NCBI GenBank assembly: GCA_037200885.1
Contig: JBBCIN010000001.1
Coordinates: forward strand, 3,100,001 to 3,164,000
DNA: 64,000 nucleotides
Direction of reading: 5' to 3'
DNA from: PMG-095 sp037200885
Lineage (GTDB): Bacteria > Myxococcota_A > Polyangia > Polyangiales > Polyangiaceae
This document shows positions 8,340 through 17,328 of this stretch, one piece after another. Position 1 is the first letter of the stretch, and every line of letters begins with the position of its first letter. A model generated the notes under the pieces. The model was not told the origin of the DNA, ran no database searches, and was given only the letters and a program-made list of their open reading frames with translations. Made by a program: the position numbers and the translations under genes.

Positions 8340-10919
8340 TCAAGCGGTTGGGCTCGAGGCCGCCTTTGCCTTGCGCTGGTTCATCCAGAACAGGATCGCC
8401 GGCAAGAGCAGTACCGCGGCGAGCAGCGTGGTGACTTCGCCGGCGGCCGCGGTTAGCCCGAAGCTCTCCGTCGCGCCGTTCATCGAGAACATCAGCGCGA
8501 CGTAGCCGAGCGTGGTGGTCATTGAGCAGAGCACGACCGCGCCGCCGGTCTCGACCAACGCCTTGGACAGGCCCGCATCGCCGGTGAGCTCGCGTCGCTT
8601 CATGATGTTCAAGGCGTAGTCTGCACCGACGCCGATGCTGATCGGCAGCGCCACGAAGTTCAGGAAGTTCAGCTTGATCTGCTGCCAGGCCAAGAACGCG
8701 ATCATCCAAGAGAGACCGATCGCCAGCACCGAGAGTGCGAGCAAGCCGTTTTTGCTGCCGCGGAAGGCAAAAAATATCACCGCCAAGGTGCCCACGAAGC
8801 TGAGAAAAATGGCCTTGGGCGCTTCTTCCCGGATCGATTGTAAGACATCCGCGAAGATTACCGGATCGCCCGAGCCGTAGATCACTTCGCCGTTCGGCAA
8901 GTGGGTCTCGCGGAAGGCGTCTGCCCAGCGCTGCAGGTAGTGCGCGTTGTACACGCTCTGACCGGCGGTTGGCACGATGTACACGATGCGTCCACGCTTG
9001 CCGTCGTGATCGATGAAGGGGCGTGCGATGGCGTCCGGAAGGTCGGCCATGTCGATGGGCGTGATCTGGGCCGGGACGTACTCGTTGATTTTTTCGTAGT
9101 CCTTCTCGCTGACGAAGCCGCGCTTGTGGCCGCGTTCCACGCGATCGCGAATCTCGCTCAAGAGCTCGATTTTTTTCGGTTGATCCTTGGGCAAGATGTC
9201 GAAAATGGTGACCACTTTTTCGAACGGCCTCAGGTCTTTGGCGACTGCGTCGTGGCGCTTCATGAGCGCGCTGACCAACGGCTCGACCTGGTCGACACGA
9301 TCGACGACGATGGCGCGGCCATCTTGGCCGGCGCGACCCACGACGTCGTCGACGCGGCCTGCCAGCGCGCCAGCCTCCGTTTGACGATGCGCCTTGCCGC
9401 CGAGCACGGTGCGTAGGTTGTATTCGATCGGATCTTGCGCGAAGTAGCGCACGGTCGCCGCGATTGTCAGCACGCCGCTCACGACGCCAAAAAGCGCGAT
9501 GGCGCGCGGTGCACGCTCCGCCGCCCACACGAATGGATAGCCGTAAAAGCCACGCGCCTTGGAGCGCCAGCTGGGCCCGCGCCCGAACATCGGGCTCACG
9601 CGCTCGGTCAGCACGAGCAGCGCGGGCAAGAGCAGGTACGTGGCCAGCCAGCAGAGCGTCATGCCCATGCCGCCGATGGCTCCGAAATGCTTGAAGCCGC
9701 GGAAGTTGGTCACGGCCAGCGAACCGTACGCGACCATGGCCGCCCCAGCAGCCGCCAAAGTCGCGATGTGCGTCTCGCGATGGGCCGTCAGGACAGCCTC
9801 GGAGATCGACTGCTGAGCGCGTCGCGCTTCGATGTAGCGCGCCATGTAGATGATGCCGAAGTTGATGCCGTTGCCTGTGATGATGCTGACCATCAAGCCG
9901 CTGGCGAGGTTCAGGTAACCGATGCCGAGGTAGGCACCGGCAAACGACCAAGTGCAGCCCACGAAGATCGTGAGTCCCATGCAGGCCAGTACGCGAAAAC
10001 GCAGGAAAAACAGCAAGATTACGGCCAAGATCATGGCCACGCCCACGCCGCCGATCTGCACCAAATCGTGAGTGATCTCGTGTTTCGCTTCGGCGGTCGT
10101 GAGCAAGTTGCCGGAATATCCGACCGTGAAATTCGCATCCCAGGCTTGCGGATGAATGGCAAGGACGAGCTTCTGGATCTGCGAGCGCAACTCGAAGGCC
10201 CGGGGATCCATACTGTTCAGCGGACTGCGGACCAGAAGGACGCCGTACGTATGCCCCAAGGATTTGCCGATGTAGTAGCCGTCCGTGCCAGGTTGCTGCT
10301 TCTGGGCTTCTTCGATCTTCTTCTGGAACTTGTCCTCTAGCGCTTGGGCATCCAAGGGCGGTGGCACGTCGTCCTTACTGGCCGTGTCGCTGCTCGCCGC
10401 GTCGTCCAGCCCGAGGTCCATGCCACCTTTTTTTTGGACTTCGTAATCGTAGCGATCGATCACATCGTCGTGGATCTTTTGGATATCGCCCAGGTCGGCA
10501 TATAGGTGCTTGTGCGCGCGGAAAAAATCCTGCACCTCGCGCGAGCCGTCCTGGACCGAGCTGACGAGCTTTGGATCCAGCTTGCGGATCTCCGGCGCCA
10601 ATGCGTCGACGAAGCGCTTGAGCGCGTCGATGTTTTCGCTCCTCGCCACTACGCTCAAGGTCGAAGTGCCGCCGCCCGACGAAGATCTGCCGCTGAGCCG
10701 CTCGGCGATCCGGCGCGCCTCAATCACGCTGCGCTTACCGTCCGGCAAGAGTTCGGTGAACTCCGTGCGCAGGGTCAATCGTGAAGCCAGAAAGCCGGTC
10801 GGGAGCAGCGTGGCCAGGACCAACAAGAGCACCGCCAAGGGCCTTCGATTCTGAAATTCTCCCAATCGAACGAGCAGGCGTTCCAGCCGCGAGGGTCGCA
10901 TCGCGGGCGAAACTAACAC
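8340..10919 (-). CDS. RND/MMPL-family exporter
   Basis: 859-residue membrane protein of the RND superfamily (MMPL/HpnN-like group). It has an N-terminal membrane span, a large periplasmic loop (about residues 50-270), a block of spans, a second large loop and a second block of spans, the usual pseudo-twofold layout of about 12 helices. These proteins typically move lipids or other hydrophobic compounds using the proton gradient. It is clearly paralogous to the exporter at 22345-24846 (shared NGxNFxxxxxARYxExRR and YGSLxxTxFRGFxxFGxIG). The GTG at 10919 is preceded by an AAGAG-like site; an in-frame ATG at 10901 is an alternative. The redox regulator genes lie just upstream on the same strand. 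Confidence 0.85.
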   Translation of the reverse strand: MLVSPAMRPSRLERLLVRLGEFQNRRPLAVLLLVLATLLPTGFLASRLTLRTEFTELLPDGKRSVIEARRIAERLSGRSSSGGGTSTLSVVARSENIDALKRFVDALAPEIRKLDPKLVSSVQDGSREVQDFFRAHKHLYADLGDIQKIHDDVIDRYDYEVQKKGGMDLGLDDAASSDTASKDDVPPPLDAQALEDKFQKKIEEAQKQQPGTDGYYIGKSLGHTYGVLLVRSPLNSMDPRAFELRSQIQKLVLAIHPQAWDANFTVGYSGNLLTTAEAKHEITHDLVQIGGVGVAMILAVILLFFLRFRVLACMGLTIFVGCTWSFAGAYLGIGYLNLASGLMVSIITGNGINFGIIYMARYIEARRAQQSISEAVLTAHRETHIATLAAAGAAMVAYGSLAVTNFRGFKHFGAIGGMGMTLCWLATYLLLPALLVLTERVSPMFGRGPSWRSKARGFYGYPFVWAAERAPRAIALFGVVSGVLTIAATVRYFAQDPIEYNLRTVLGGKAHRQTEAGALAGRVDDVVGRAGQDGRAIVVDRVDQVEPLVSALMKRHDAVAKDLRPFEKVVTIFDILPKDQPKKIELLSEIRDRVERGHKRGFVSEKDYEKINEYVPAQITPIDMADLPDAIARPFIDHDGKRGRIVYIVPTAGQSVYNAHYLQRWADAFRETHLPNGEVIYGSGDPVIFADVLQSIREEAPKAIFLSFVGTLAVIFFAFRGSKNGLLALSVLAIGLSWMIAFLAWQQIKLNFLNFVALPISIGVGADYALNIMKRRELTGDAGLSKALVETGGAVVLCSMTTTLGYVALMFSMNGATESFGLTAAAGEVTTLLAAVLLLPAILFWMNQRKAKAASSPTA

Positions 10920-10950
10920 AGCTCTTTTCGTAGCAGGGCAGCGTAGAGAT

Positions 10951-11499
10951 TCAACGACGCACCGGATCTTTGGATAGCTTGCGCTGTAGTGAGCGGCGAT
11001 GCAGGCCCAAGAGCCGCGCGGCTTGCGAGATATTGCCGTCGCAATCGCTGAGCACGCGCTGAATGTGCTCCCATTCCACGCGCGCCAAGCTCGGCACTTC
11101 CAGTGCAGTCGCGTTGGGCGTCGCGCTCTTGCCTTCGAATGCCGCCAAGATCTGGTCGATGTCGACCGGCTTGCTCAGGTAGTGCACGGCACCAGCGCGC
11201 ACGGCCTCCACGGCGGTGGCGATGCTACCGTAGCCAGTGAGCATGACGAGCACGCTCGCGGGATCGATGGTATGTAGCTCACGGACGACGTCCAGTCCCG
11301 ACGCGCCTGGCATGCGCAGATCCACGACGGCAAACTCCGGACTGTCTTGCTGGGCGAGGCGTACGGCCTCGGCCGCGCTGCGCGCCGTGCGCACGTCGAA
11401 GCCGCGGTCTTGGAAGGCCTTGCCCAGGCGAGTGCGGAACACCTCGTCATCGTCGACGACGAGCACGGAACGGGCTGCGCGTTCTGGTTCGCCGGTCAC
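10951..11499 (-). CDS. regA: RegA/ActR/PrrA-family response regulator
   Basis: 182 residues: a receiver domain with acidic pocket VVDDDEV, phospho-acceptor Asp60 (VVDLRMPG), LTGYGS and LSKP motifs, then a Fis-type helix-turn-helix (NISQAARLLGLHRRSLQRKL) that closely matches the highly conserved DNA-binding helix of RegA/PrrA/ActR. These regulators control respiration, carbon and nitrogen fixation genes in response to redox state in proteobacteria. The GTG start overlaps the stop of the sensor kinase (GTGA, 11496-11499), so kinase and regulator form one coupled unit. Confidence 0.88.
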   Translation of the reverse strand: MTGEPERAARSVLVVDDDEVFRTRLGKAFQDRGFDVRTARSAAEAVRLAQQDSPEFAVVDLRMPGASGLDVVRELHTIDPASVLVMLTGYGSIATAVEAVRAGAVHYLSKPVDIDQILAAFEGKSATPNATALEVPSLARVEWEHIQRVLSDCDGNISQAARLLGLHRRSLQRKLSKDPVRR

Positions 11500-12803
11500 G
11501 CGGGACTCCAGGGTTTGAGCATGTCACACGGGACGGTCAAGCGCGCCACGGTGCCACCGCCAGGTCGTGCTGCAAGGGTTAGTTCGCCGCCCATCTTCTC
11601 CGCGAACGCACGGGCCAAGAACACCCCCAGACCGAGACCGCGGCCAGGAGCCTTGGTGGTGAAGAACGGTTCACCGACGCGGCTCTGCGCGTGCAGTGGA
11701 ATGCCAGGCCCGGAATCGAAGATTTCGAACGCGGCTCGCCCCGCCTCGAGGCGCGTTACGACGCGCACCGGTTCGGCCCTTCCGGCTTCGGCCTGCGCGT
11801 CGAAGGCGTTCCGGACCAAGTTCGCCAGGACTTGCACCAAGAGCCGCTTGGGCGCCACCAGATCGGACAGATCACCCTCGCGCTCGAAGCTGATCTGAGT
11901 GGCGCGCGAGCCGAGCACCTCGGACAGATCTCGCTCCACGCCTCGCACGCTGATGGTCGCCAACATTTCGCCCGCGCCTTCACCGGCGCGTGCGGCCATT
12001 TGCTGCAAGATCTCCCGGCAACGCTCGACCTCTTGCCGGATCAAGCGGGCGTCGGGGATGAGCGCCTCAGGGCCGCGGCCCGCTTCCAAGCCGTGCTCGA
12101 GCTCTTTGGCCACGAGCGCGATCGTCGCCAGTGGTGTCCCCAGTTCGTGGGCCGCGCCCGCCGCAAGCGTGCTGAGCGAGGCGAGCTTTTCGTGTCGCAC
12201 GGCGGAACGCTGAAGCTCAAATAGCTCGTGCTCACGTGCTTGAAGGGCGCTGGCGACGCGCGACACGAAGTGCACCACGAAACCTGCGGCCAGTGAATAT
12301 GCCAGCCACATGCCCTGCAAATGCATACTGGATGCGCCGTGGTGCATGTGCATCGCGTGCGGATCGATGGTGTGCGATGGGAGTACGAACAGTGAGCCGA
12401 ACGCGAGTGACGTGAGCGCGGCCACCAGCCAGGCCGGGCGCGGCGCGAGCAGCAGCGCGGCCAGCGCTACGTGCACCAAGTAGAACACACTGAACGGGTT
12501 GGACGGGCCGCCCGCGGTGAGCAAGAGAGCGGTCAACGTCAGCACGTCGAGCAACAAGACGGCCGTGAGCGCGTGCGCGGAGGGATCGCTCTTTCGGAGC
12601 CAAGCCGTGAGCGCGAGATTGCTCAGCGCGGTGATGGAAATCAACGACGCCACCAGAGGCAGCGGCAACGAGACCCGCAGCGCGAGCACGGCCATGCCCA
12701 CGATCGCGAGTTGTCCTGCGATCGCGAGCCACCGCAGGCGCACTAGCCAGGCCAAGCCGATCTTGGGCGCGGTCGCCACTGAGGCGGGCGTTCGAGCAGT
12801 CAC
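11496..12803 (-). CDS. regB: RegB/PrrB/ActS-type redox sensor histidine kinase
   Basis: 435 residues. About six membrane spans occupy residues 15-190, and the third/fourth region carries GGPSNPF (98-104), which fits the GGxxNPF quinone-binding heptapeptide of RegB. The phospho-acceptor is His219 in AAGAAHELGTPLATI, the RegB-type H-box. Cys262 in ERCREIL sits 43 residues later, near where RegB has its redox-active cysteine. N, G1 and G2 ATPase boxes follow (LVRNAFDA, FDSGPGIP, GRGLGLGVF). A periplasmic-side segment DPHAMHMHHGASSMH (148-161) is rich in His and Met. It starts at GTG 12803, divergent from the lipoprotein at 12913. It probably signals quinone redox state to the downstream regulator. 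Confidence 0.88.
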   Translation of the reverse strand: MTARTPASVATAPKIGLAWLVRLRWLAIAGQLAIVGMAVLALRVSLPLPLVASLISITALSNLALTAWLRKSDPSAHALTAVLLLDVLTLTALLLTAGGPSNPFSVFYLVHVALAALLLAPRPAWLVAALTSLAFGSLFVLPSHTIDPHAMHMHHGASSMHLQGMWLAYSLAAGFVVHFVSRVASALQAREHELFELQRSAVRHEKLASLSTLAAGAAHELGTPLATIALVAKELEHGLEAGRGPEALIPDARLIRQEVERCREILQQMAARAGEGAGEMLATISVRGVERDLSEVLGSRATQISFEREGDLSDLVAPKRLLVQVLANLVRNAFDAQAEAGRAEPVRVVTRLEAGRAAFEIFDSGPGIPLHAQSRVGEPFFTTKAPGRGLGLGVFLARAFAEKMGGELTLAARPGGGTVARLTVPCDMLKPWSPA

Positions 12804-12912
12804 CGTGGAAACTTAGCAGACCCAAGCCACAACACGCGCTGCGACGAATTGACGCGCTCGCTCTTTCCCGGTCGACGAGGAAACGATACCGTGCTCGTTG
12901 CGAGGGTCAGAT

Positions 12913-13827
12913 TTGGCAAAAATCGAAGCGCACGCGTGTTGGTCGGGAGTCTCGGCTATTGCTCTGGTCGTTGCAGGCTTGCTTCCCGCATGCGGTGGCT
13001 CGGCGAACGAACCTGACAGCAACGACCCGCCAGTGCCCATCGAAGAGCTGGCCGAGCAATTGGCCGACGCGGCCTGTGAGAGCATCGAGGACTGCTGTAC
13101 CAGCGCAACGATTCCATTCGATCTCGGGACCTGCCGGGCGATCGCGAGCGCTTACCTGCAGAAGGGAGTGGACGCAACGATTCAGAGTGCCGTTCGCTAC
13201 GATCCGTCCGCGGCCGGCGCCTGCGTGACCGCATACCGCCGCCACTTCAAGGGCTGCGTCGAGACGAGAATCGATTCGAGCGACAGCTGCGGTCGGATGT
13301 TCGTCGGTACCGTCGAGCTCGGCGACACTTGCACCGGAAACGACGATTGCGCGCCCAGTGCGGACGGTCGCGGGCATTGTGCTTTGGATTCCGATCAGGA
13401 GGACGCGCAGGCGGTTTGCGTTGCCGCGCCGAGTGTCGACTTGCTAGCTCGCGGGCAACAGGGAGAACCATGCAGCGCTACTTGCGGAGGCGATGGAGAT
13501 TGCGCGGCGGGGGTGTCTGCTGGTTCCGAGCCGTCGACGACGGCTTGCTTCGCCGATGATGGCTTGCAGTGCGACTCGGACGCGCATATCTGTCAGCCCT
13601 TGGCAATGTTGGGAGAGGCCTGTAACTCGGCGCCCTGTGTGGTTGGCGCCTTCTGCACCGAGGCAAAGGTCTGCGCCACGAAGAAGCCGGACGGAGCCGC
13701 GTGTGCCAGTGACAGCGAATGCGCCGGTCCTCGTTGCCTGTTCGCAGACCCGAACACGGTCAACGGCATCTGCGGCGCCAAAAGCCTCGCCACCCCGAGC
13801 GTGTGCAGCGGCAATTTGAAGGACTGA
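12913..13827 (+). CDS. Cys-rich lipoprotein
   Basis: 304-residue predicted lipoprotein of unknown function. The TTG at 12913 was chosen because GAGGG lies six bases upstream; an upstream in-frame TTG at 12898 lacks such a site. The lipobox is L-L-P-A-C (Cys27). A helical, four-Cys region (CESIEDCCT, CRAIASAYL) precedes repeated Cys modules of the type GDxCxxxDDC, GEPCxxxC, GxxCxSDSEC. Such modules are frequent in Myxococcota surface lipoproteins and are probably disulfide-bonded. It is transcribed away from the RegB-like kinase through a 109-base shared promoter region. Confidence 0.78.
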   Translation: MAKIEAHACWSGVSAIALVVAGLLPACGGSANEPDSNDPPVPIEELAEQLADAACESIEDCCTSATIPFDLGTCRAIASAYLQKGVDATIQSAVRYDPSAAGACVTAYRRHFKGCVETRIDSSDSCGRMFVGTVELGDTCTGNDDCAPSADGRGHCALDSDQEDAQAVCVAAPSVDLLARGQQGEPCSATCGGDGDCAAGVSAGSEPSTTACFADDGLQCDSDAHICQPLAMLGEACNSAPCVVGAFCTEAKVCATKKPDGAACASDSECAGPRCLFADPNTVNGICGAKSLATPSVCSGNLKD

Positions 13828-13857
13828 TTGGCGCGTTGACCGGCTTCAGTTGCGGGG

Positions 13858-15435
13858 TCAGTGCCCGGCTTCGACCTTCACGTTCTTGTCGACTTTGCCG
13901 AGCAGCAGCACGAGCGGCAAAAATACCAAAATCACCACGCCGGTCGCGAAGAAGGTGTCGTTGAAAGACATCACCAGCGCTTCGCGATTCACGATCCCGT
14001 TGAGTGAGGCGAGGGCTTGGTTCTGAGCGTCGATCAGGATTGCGCCTTTGGCCATGAAAGCGCCGCTCAAAGCGTGCACGCGGTCCGCCAGCCCGGGGTC
14101 ACCGAGCGGCATCTTCTCGACCAGCACTGCGCGGTGAAACGCCTGACGCTGGGTGAGCAGCAGGCTCAACAAGGCGACCCCGATGCTGCCGCCGAGCTGA
14201 CGGGTCAGGTTGAAAAAGCCCGATGCCTTGGCGATGTCGTGCTTGGGTATTGGACCGAGCGTGGCCATGTTCAAAGGCAAGAACATGGCCACGGTCCCGA
14301 CCGAGCGGATGATCAACGGCCAGAAGAAATCATCGACGCCAGTTTGAGAGGTGAGATTGCTCATTTGGTGTACGGCAAACACCAGGATGCAGGCGCCGAT
14401 CACCAAGGCCAATCGGGAGTCGATCTTGCGAATGATCTGCCCGGCACCGATCATGGTCACGGCGGATGCCAGCGCGCTGGGCAAAAGCAGCATGCCCGTC
14501 TCTTGCGACGTGTAGTGCATCAACGATTGCGCGAAGATGGGCACCGCGAACAGCGTGCCGTACAGCGCCATGCCGACGATCACGCTCAGGATGCTTCCGG
14601 CCCAGAGCGAGCGGTAGCGCAGCACGCGCAGATCGACGACCGGAGTTTTGCTCCTCAGCTGGCGGAAAACGAACGCCACGAGCGCGACGATGGCAAGCAC
14701 GAACAATACGACGATCAGTTGCGATTCGAACCAATCCTCGGAGTTGCCCTCTTCCAAAAACGTTTGCAAACAGCCGAGGCCCGTGGCCAGCATCAAAATC
14801 GCGATCCAGTCGATCTGAGAGGTATTCTTCTCCTCGGTGTCTGGCTTGAGGCTGGCCTGGCACATGATCACGGCCAGAATGCCGAGCGGCACGTTGACGA
14901 AGAAGATCCAGCGCCAGCCAATGTTGGTCACGAGGTAGCCGCCGAGCGTCGGGCCGATGGCCGGCCCCGCGATGACGATCGCGCCGAAGAACGCCTGGGC
15001 AACGCCCTGCTCCTCCTTCGGAAAGGTCTCGAACAGGATCGCTTGTGCCTTGGCGAGCAATCCTCCGCCCATCAGACCCTGCAGCACCCGCGCGATTACC
15101 AGCATGGGCAGCGTGCTCGCTAGCCCGCACATGATCGAAGCGACGGTGAACCCAACCAGGGAGAAGATGAAGTAACGCTTCTTGCCGAAGCGATCACCGA
15201 GCCAAGCCGTGAGCGGCAGCACGATCACGTTCGCGACCGCGTACCCGGAGACGACCCAGCTCACTTCCGACAAAGTCGCGCCGAGCGTGTTCTGCATGTC
15301 CGTCAACGCGACATTGACGATGCTCGTATCCACGACCTCGAGCAACGCGCCGAGCGCGACCGCGATTGCGATCGCCCATTTGCCGCCCGCTTGGGCGCGC
15401 GGCTTGGCCTGCAGAGCCACGCTGGACTGTGCCAT
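13858..15435 (-). CDS. emrB: EmrB/QacA-type multidrug efflux permease (MFS, DHA2)
   Basis: 525 residues with 14 predicted membrane spans. The N-terminal LEVVDTSIVNVALTDMQ and SWVVSGYAVANVI, the loop WLGDRFGKKRYF, and motif C-like GPAIGPTLGGYL are typical of the DHA2 drug:proton antiporters. It exports drugs or toxic organic compounds through the inner membrane. The membrane fusion partner EmrA is 20 bases upstream on the same strand, so the two form a pump reaching the outer membrane with an unlinked TolC-like channel, since none is encoded here. The gene converges with the lipoprotein gene ending at 13827. Confidence 0.92.
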   Translation of the reverse strand: MAQSSVALQAKPRAQAGGKWAIAIAVALGALLEVVDTSIVNVALTDMQNTLGATLSEVSWVVSGYAVANVIVLPLTAWLGDRFGKKRYFIFSLVGFTVASIMCGLASTLPMLVIARVLQGLMGGGLLAKAQAILFETFPKEEQGVAQAFFGAIVIAGPAIGPTLGGYLVTNIGWRWIFFVNVPLGILAVIMCQASLKPDTEEKNTSQIDWIAILMLATGLGCLQTFLEEGNSEDWFESQLIVVLFVLAIVALVAFVFRQLRSKTPVVDLRVLRYRSLWAGSILSVIVGMALYGTLFAVPIFAQSLMHYTSQETGMLLLPSALASAVTMIGAGQIIRKIDSRLALVIGACILVFAVHQMSNLTSQTGVDDFFWPLIIRSVGTVAMFLPLNMATLGPIPKHDIAKASGFFNLTRQLGGSIGVALLSLLLTQRQAFHRAVLVEKMPLGDPGLADRVHALSGAFMAKGAILIDAQNQALASLNGIVNREALVMSFNDTFFATGVVILVFLPLVLLLGKVDKNVKVEAGH

Positions 15436-15455
15436 GGAGGGCCTCTATTTCCGCT

Positions 15456-16673
15456 CTATTTGCGGGTGTCGACCGTGAGATCGACGCTCATGCCGGGACG
15501 CAACGTGATGCCCGGAGGTAGTTCGCGAAGTCGCACGCGCACGGGCAGTCGTTGCACCACCTTGGTGAAGTTACCGGTCGCGTTGTCGGGGGGAAGCAGG
15601 GTGAACTTAGCGCCCGTAGCGCCCGAGAAGCTCTCGACTTCACCTTCGATCGAGCTCCCGCCGAAGGCGTCGACCTCGATGCTGGCGGGTTGCCCGACAC
15701 GCATCTTGGCGACCTGCGTCTCTTTGAAGTTGCCGGTGACCCAAAGCTTGTCGGTCACCAGTTGCACCACGCTTTGACCGGGCGAGAGCATCTGCCCCAC
15801 GTTGATGCTCTTCTTCGAGACCACGCCATCACTCGGGGCGAAAATCTTGGTGTACGACAGATCGAGCGCGGCCAAATCACGGGCCGCCTTGGCGGTATCG
15901 ACCTGTGCGTGGGCGGCCTTGGCGCGCGCTTGCGCGAGCTGGATCTGCGTCGCCACGTCGTTGGAGATCTTGGCTTTGGCCTTGGCCTCGACCACGCGGC
16001 TCTGCGCCTGCGCGGCAGAGCTCTTGATCGAAGTCAGCCGCGCCCGCGCGAGATCCACGGAGGATACGGCCATTTTTAGCGTGGTATCCGCGCGATCGGA
16101 CTCGGCCTGGGAGATCGCCCCCGTGCCCAAGAGGCGCTTGGCGCGATCATTGTCGATCTTCGCCTGGGCCAGCGACGTCTGAGCAGACTCGAGCTGCGCG
16201 GCGGCCTCCTTGATTTGGTCCGAGCTCGACGCAGCGCCCACCGAGGCGGTGATCAGCGAGGCATCCGCGACCGATTTGTCGCCGATCGCATTGGTCTCGC
16301 TGACCCGCGCGGTGGCGTCCGCCGCGTCCGCCTGCGCTTGCGCCGCGAACACGTTCGCCTCTGCTTCAGCCAGATGCGCCTGGGCGGGCGCAGAATCCAG
16401 CTCAGCCAGCAGATCGCCGGTCTTGACCCGCTGATTGTCGGTAAATAGGATCTTGGTCACCACGCCGCCGACGCGCGCTGGCACGGACACGACATCGCCA
16501 TCGATTTGCGCGTTGTCGGTGTTCTCCAAGCCGCGATGCGTCAGGTACCAAAACCCGCCACCTGCGATCACCGCCGCTGCGATGAGCCCGATGATGAGCC
16601 CGCGCTTGCTGCGCGGTTCAGTGGTTTCTTTTGCTGAGGGTGCGGTTTCGATGTCTGCCGTCGCGGTCGCCAT
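15456..16673 (-). CDS. emrA: EmrA-type membrane fusion protein
   Basis: 405 residues: cytoplasmic N-terminus, one membrane span (GLIIGLIAAAVIAGGGFWYL, about 25-45), a first biotinyl-lipoyl half (NTDNAQIDGDVVSVPARVGG), a long Ala-rich coiled coil (about 95-270), a second lipoyl half (IFAPSDGVVSKKSINVGQ), and a beta-barrel domain. It links EmrB to an outer-membrane channel. Upstream on its strand are a candidate promoter and a perfect inverted repeat (16770-16791), so the emrAB pair is likely under local control, perhaps by the HxlR regulator encoded next door. Confidence 0.9.
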   Translation of the reverse strand: MATATADIETAPSAKETTEPRSKRGLIIGLIAAAVIAGGGFWYLTHRGLENTDNAQIDGDVVSVPARVGGVVTKILFTDNQRVKTGDLLAELDSAPAQAHLAEAEANVFAAQAQADAADATARVSETNAIGDKSVADASLITASVGAASSSDQIKEAAAQLESAQTSLAQAKIDNDRAKRLLGTGAISQAESDRADTTLKMAVSSVDLARARLTSIKSSAAQAQSRVVEAKAKAKISNDVATQIQLAQARAKAAHAQVDTAKAARDLAALDLSYTKIFAPSDGVVSKKSINVGQMLSPGQSVVQLVTDKLWVTGNFKETQVAKMRVGQPASIEVDAFGGSSIEGEVESFSGATGAKFTLLPPDNATGNFTKVVQRLPVRVRLRELPPGITLRPGMSVDLTVDTRK

Positions 16674-16709
16674 GGAAAGCCTTCGCTAGAATGAGGAAGA
16701 ACGCTCCGA

Positions 16710-16737
16710 GATATAGGGCGTTCATGGCATTTAGCAA
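16710..16737 (-). promoter_or_regulatory. Candidate sigma-70-like promoter for emrAB
   Basis: On the minus strand TTGCTA (plus 16732-16737) is followed after 16 bases by TATATC (plus 16710-16715), each matching four of six consensus bases, about 36 bases before the emrA start. AT-richness here stands out from its surroundings. Confidence 0.4.
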
Positions 16738-16769
16738 CGGGCAGTTGCCTTAGAATCTTAATGCCGCGA

Positions 16770-16791
16770 CCAAGCGTATGAATACGCTTGG
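16770..16791. promoter_or_regulatory. Palindromic operator upstream of emrAB
   Basis: A perfect inverted repeat: CCAAGCGTAT (16770-16779) and ATACGCTTGG (16782-16791) separated by GA. It lies about 97 bases upstream of the emrA start, between emrA and the end of the HxlR gene and upstream of the candidate promoter. Its symmetry suits a dimeric winged-helix regulator such as HxlR, MarR or TetR. The nearby HxlR protein is the obvious candidate binder, but this is an inference. Confidence 0.6.
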
Positions 16792-16908
16792 CAATTGGCC
16801 GTTCCAGCCACGCCGATCAGTGAAGGAGCCCCTCTATCCTAGTACAGCGCGCGCCCGGCCGGAGCCCGGTGCGCGCAAGCTTCACACTACTTCAGAAAGC
16901 TGGCACGG

Positions 16909-16941
16909 CTGAGCGCTGAGCGCCGTGCGTTCAGCGCTCAG
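16909..16941 (-). terminator. Hairpin just downstream of the HxlR gene
   Basis: CTGAGCGCTGA (16909-16919) and TCAGCGCTCAG (16931-16941) form an 11-bp perfect stem with an 11-base loop, starting three bases after the HxlR stop on the minus strand. GCGCTCAG repeats around it. There is no T-tract, so termination strength is uncertain, but the position fits a terminator insulating emrAB from hxlR transcription. Confidence 0.5.
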
Positions 16942-16944
16942 CGC

Positions 16945-17328
16945 TCAGCCAGAGACGGGCGGCACGCTAAACAGCTTGTCCTCGTGAAGCAGTGCCCACT
17001 CCCGCATGGCGCGCAAATGCGGGAACAAGCCGCGACCGAGATCGGTGAGCACGTACTCGACCCGTGGCGGCGTCGTCGATAGCACGATACGGTCGACGAA
17101 GTGAGCGCGCTCGAGCTCGCGCAAGGTTTGCGCGAGCATGCGTTGGGAGACACCGGGAATCTCGCGCTTGAGCTCGCTGAAGCGACGGCGCTCCGTGCGC
17201 AGTGCCGTGAGCACCACGAGCGTCCATTTCTCGCCCAACAGCGAGAACAAGCTTCGCATCAACGTCGCACTGCTAGCAGTCGCGGGCGTTTGGGTTTCGG
17301 GCTCTTGTTCGAGGCTGTGCGCGGTCAT
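16945..17328 (-). CDS. HxlR-family winged-helix transcriptional regulator
   Basis: 127 residues from the ATG at 17328; the frame is open further upstream, but the family length (about 110-130) and the start of similarity favour this site. Core motifs are LLGEKWTLVVLTALRTERRRFSELKREIPGVSQRMLAQTLRELE, then VEYVLTDLGRGL, the HxlR winged helix. Members often sense aldehydes, quinones or oxidants and control nearby detoxification or efflux genes. It lies upstream of, and on the same strand as, emrAB, which suggests it regulates that pump. Confidence 0.88.
   Translation of the reverse strand: MTAHSLEQEPETQTPATASSATLMRSLFSLLGEKWTLVVLTALRTERRRFSELKREIPGVSQRMLAQTLRELERAHFVDRIVLSTTPPRVEYVLTDLGRGLFPHLRAMREWALLHEDKLFSVPPVSG

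Noticed and set aside
9435..10340. 301-codon plus-strand frame inside the RND exporter
   Set aside because: Antisense shadow; the exporter on the minus strand is well supported by spans and motifs.
14017..15123. 368-codon plus-strand frame opposite emrB
   Set aside because: Highly charged, Gln/His-rich product typical of an antisense frame of a membrane protein.
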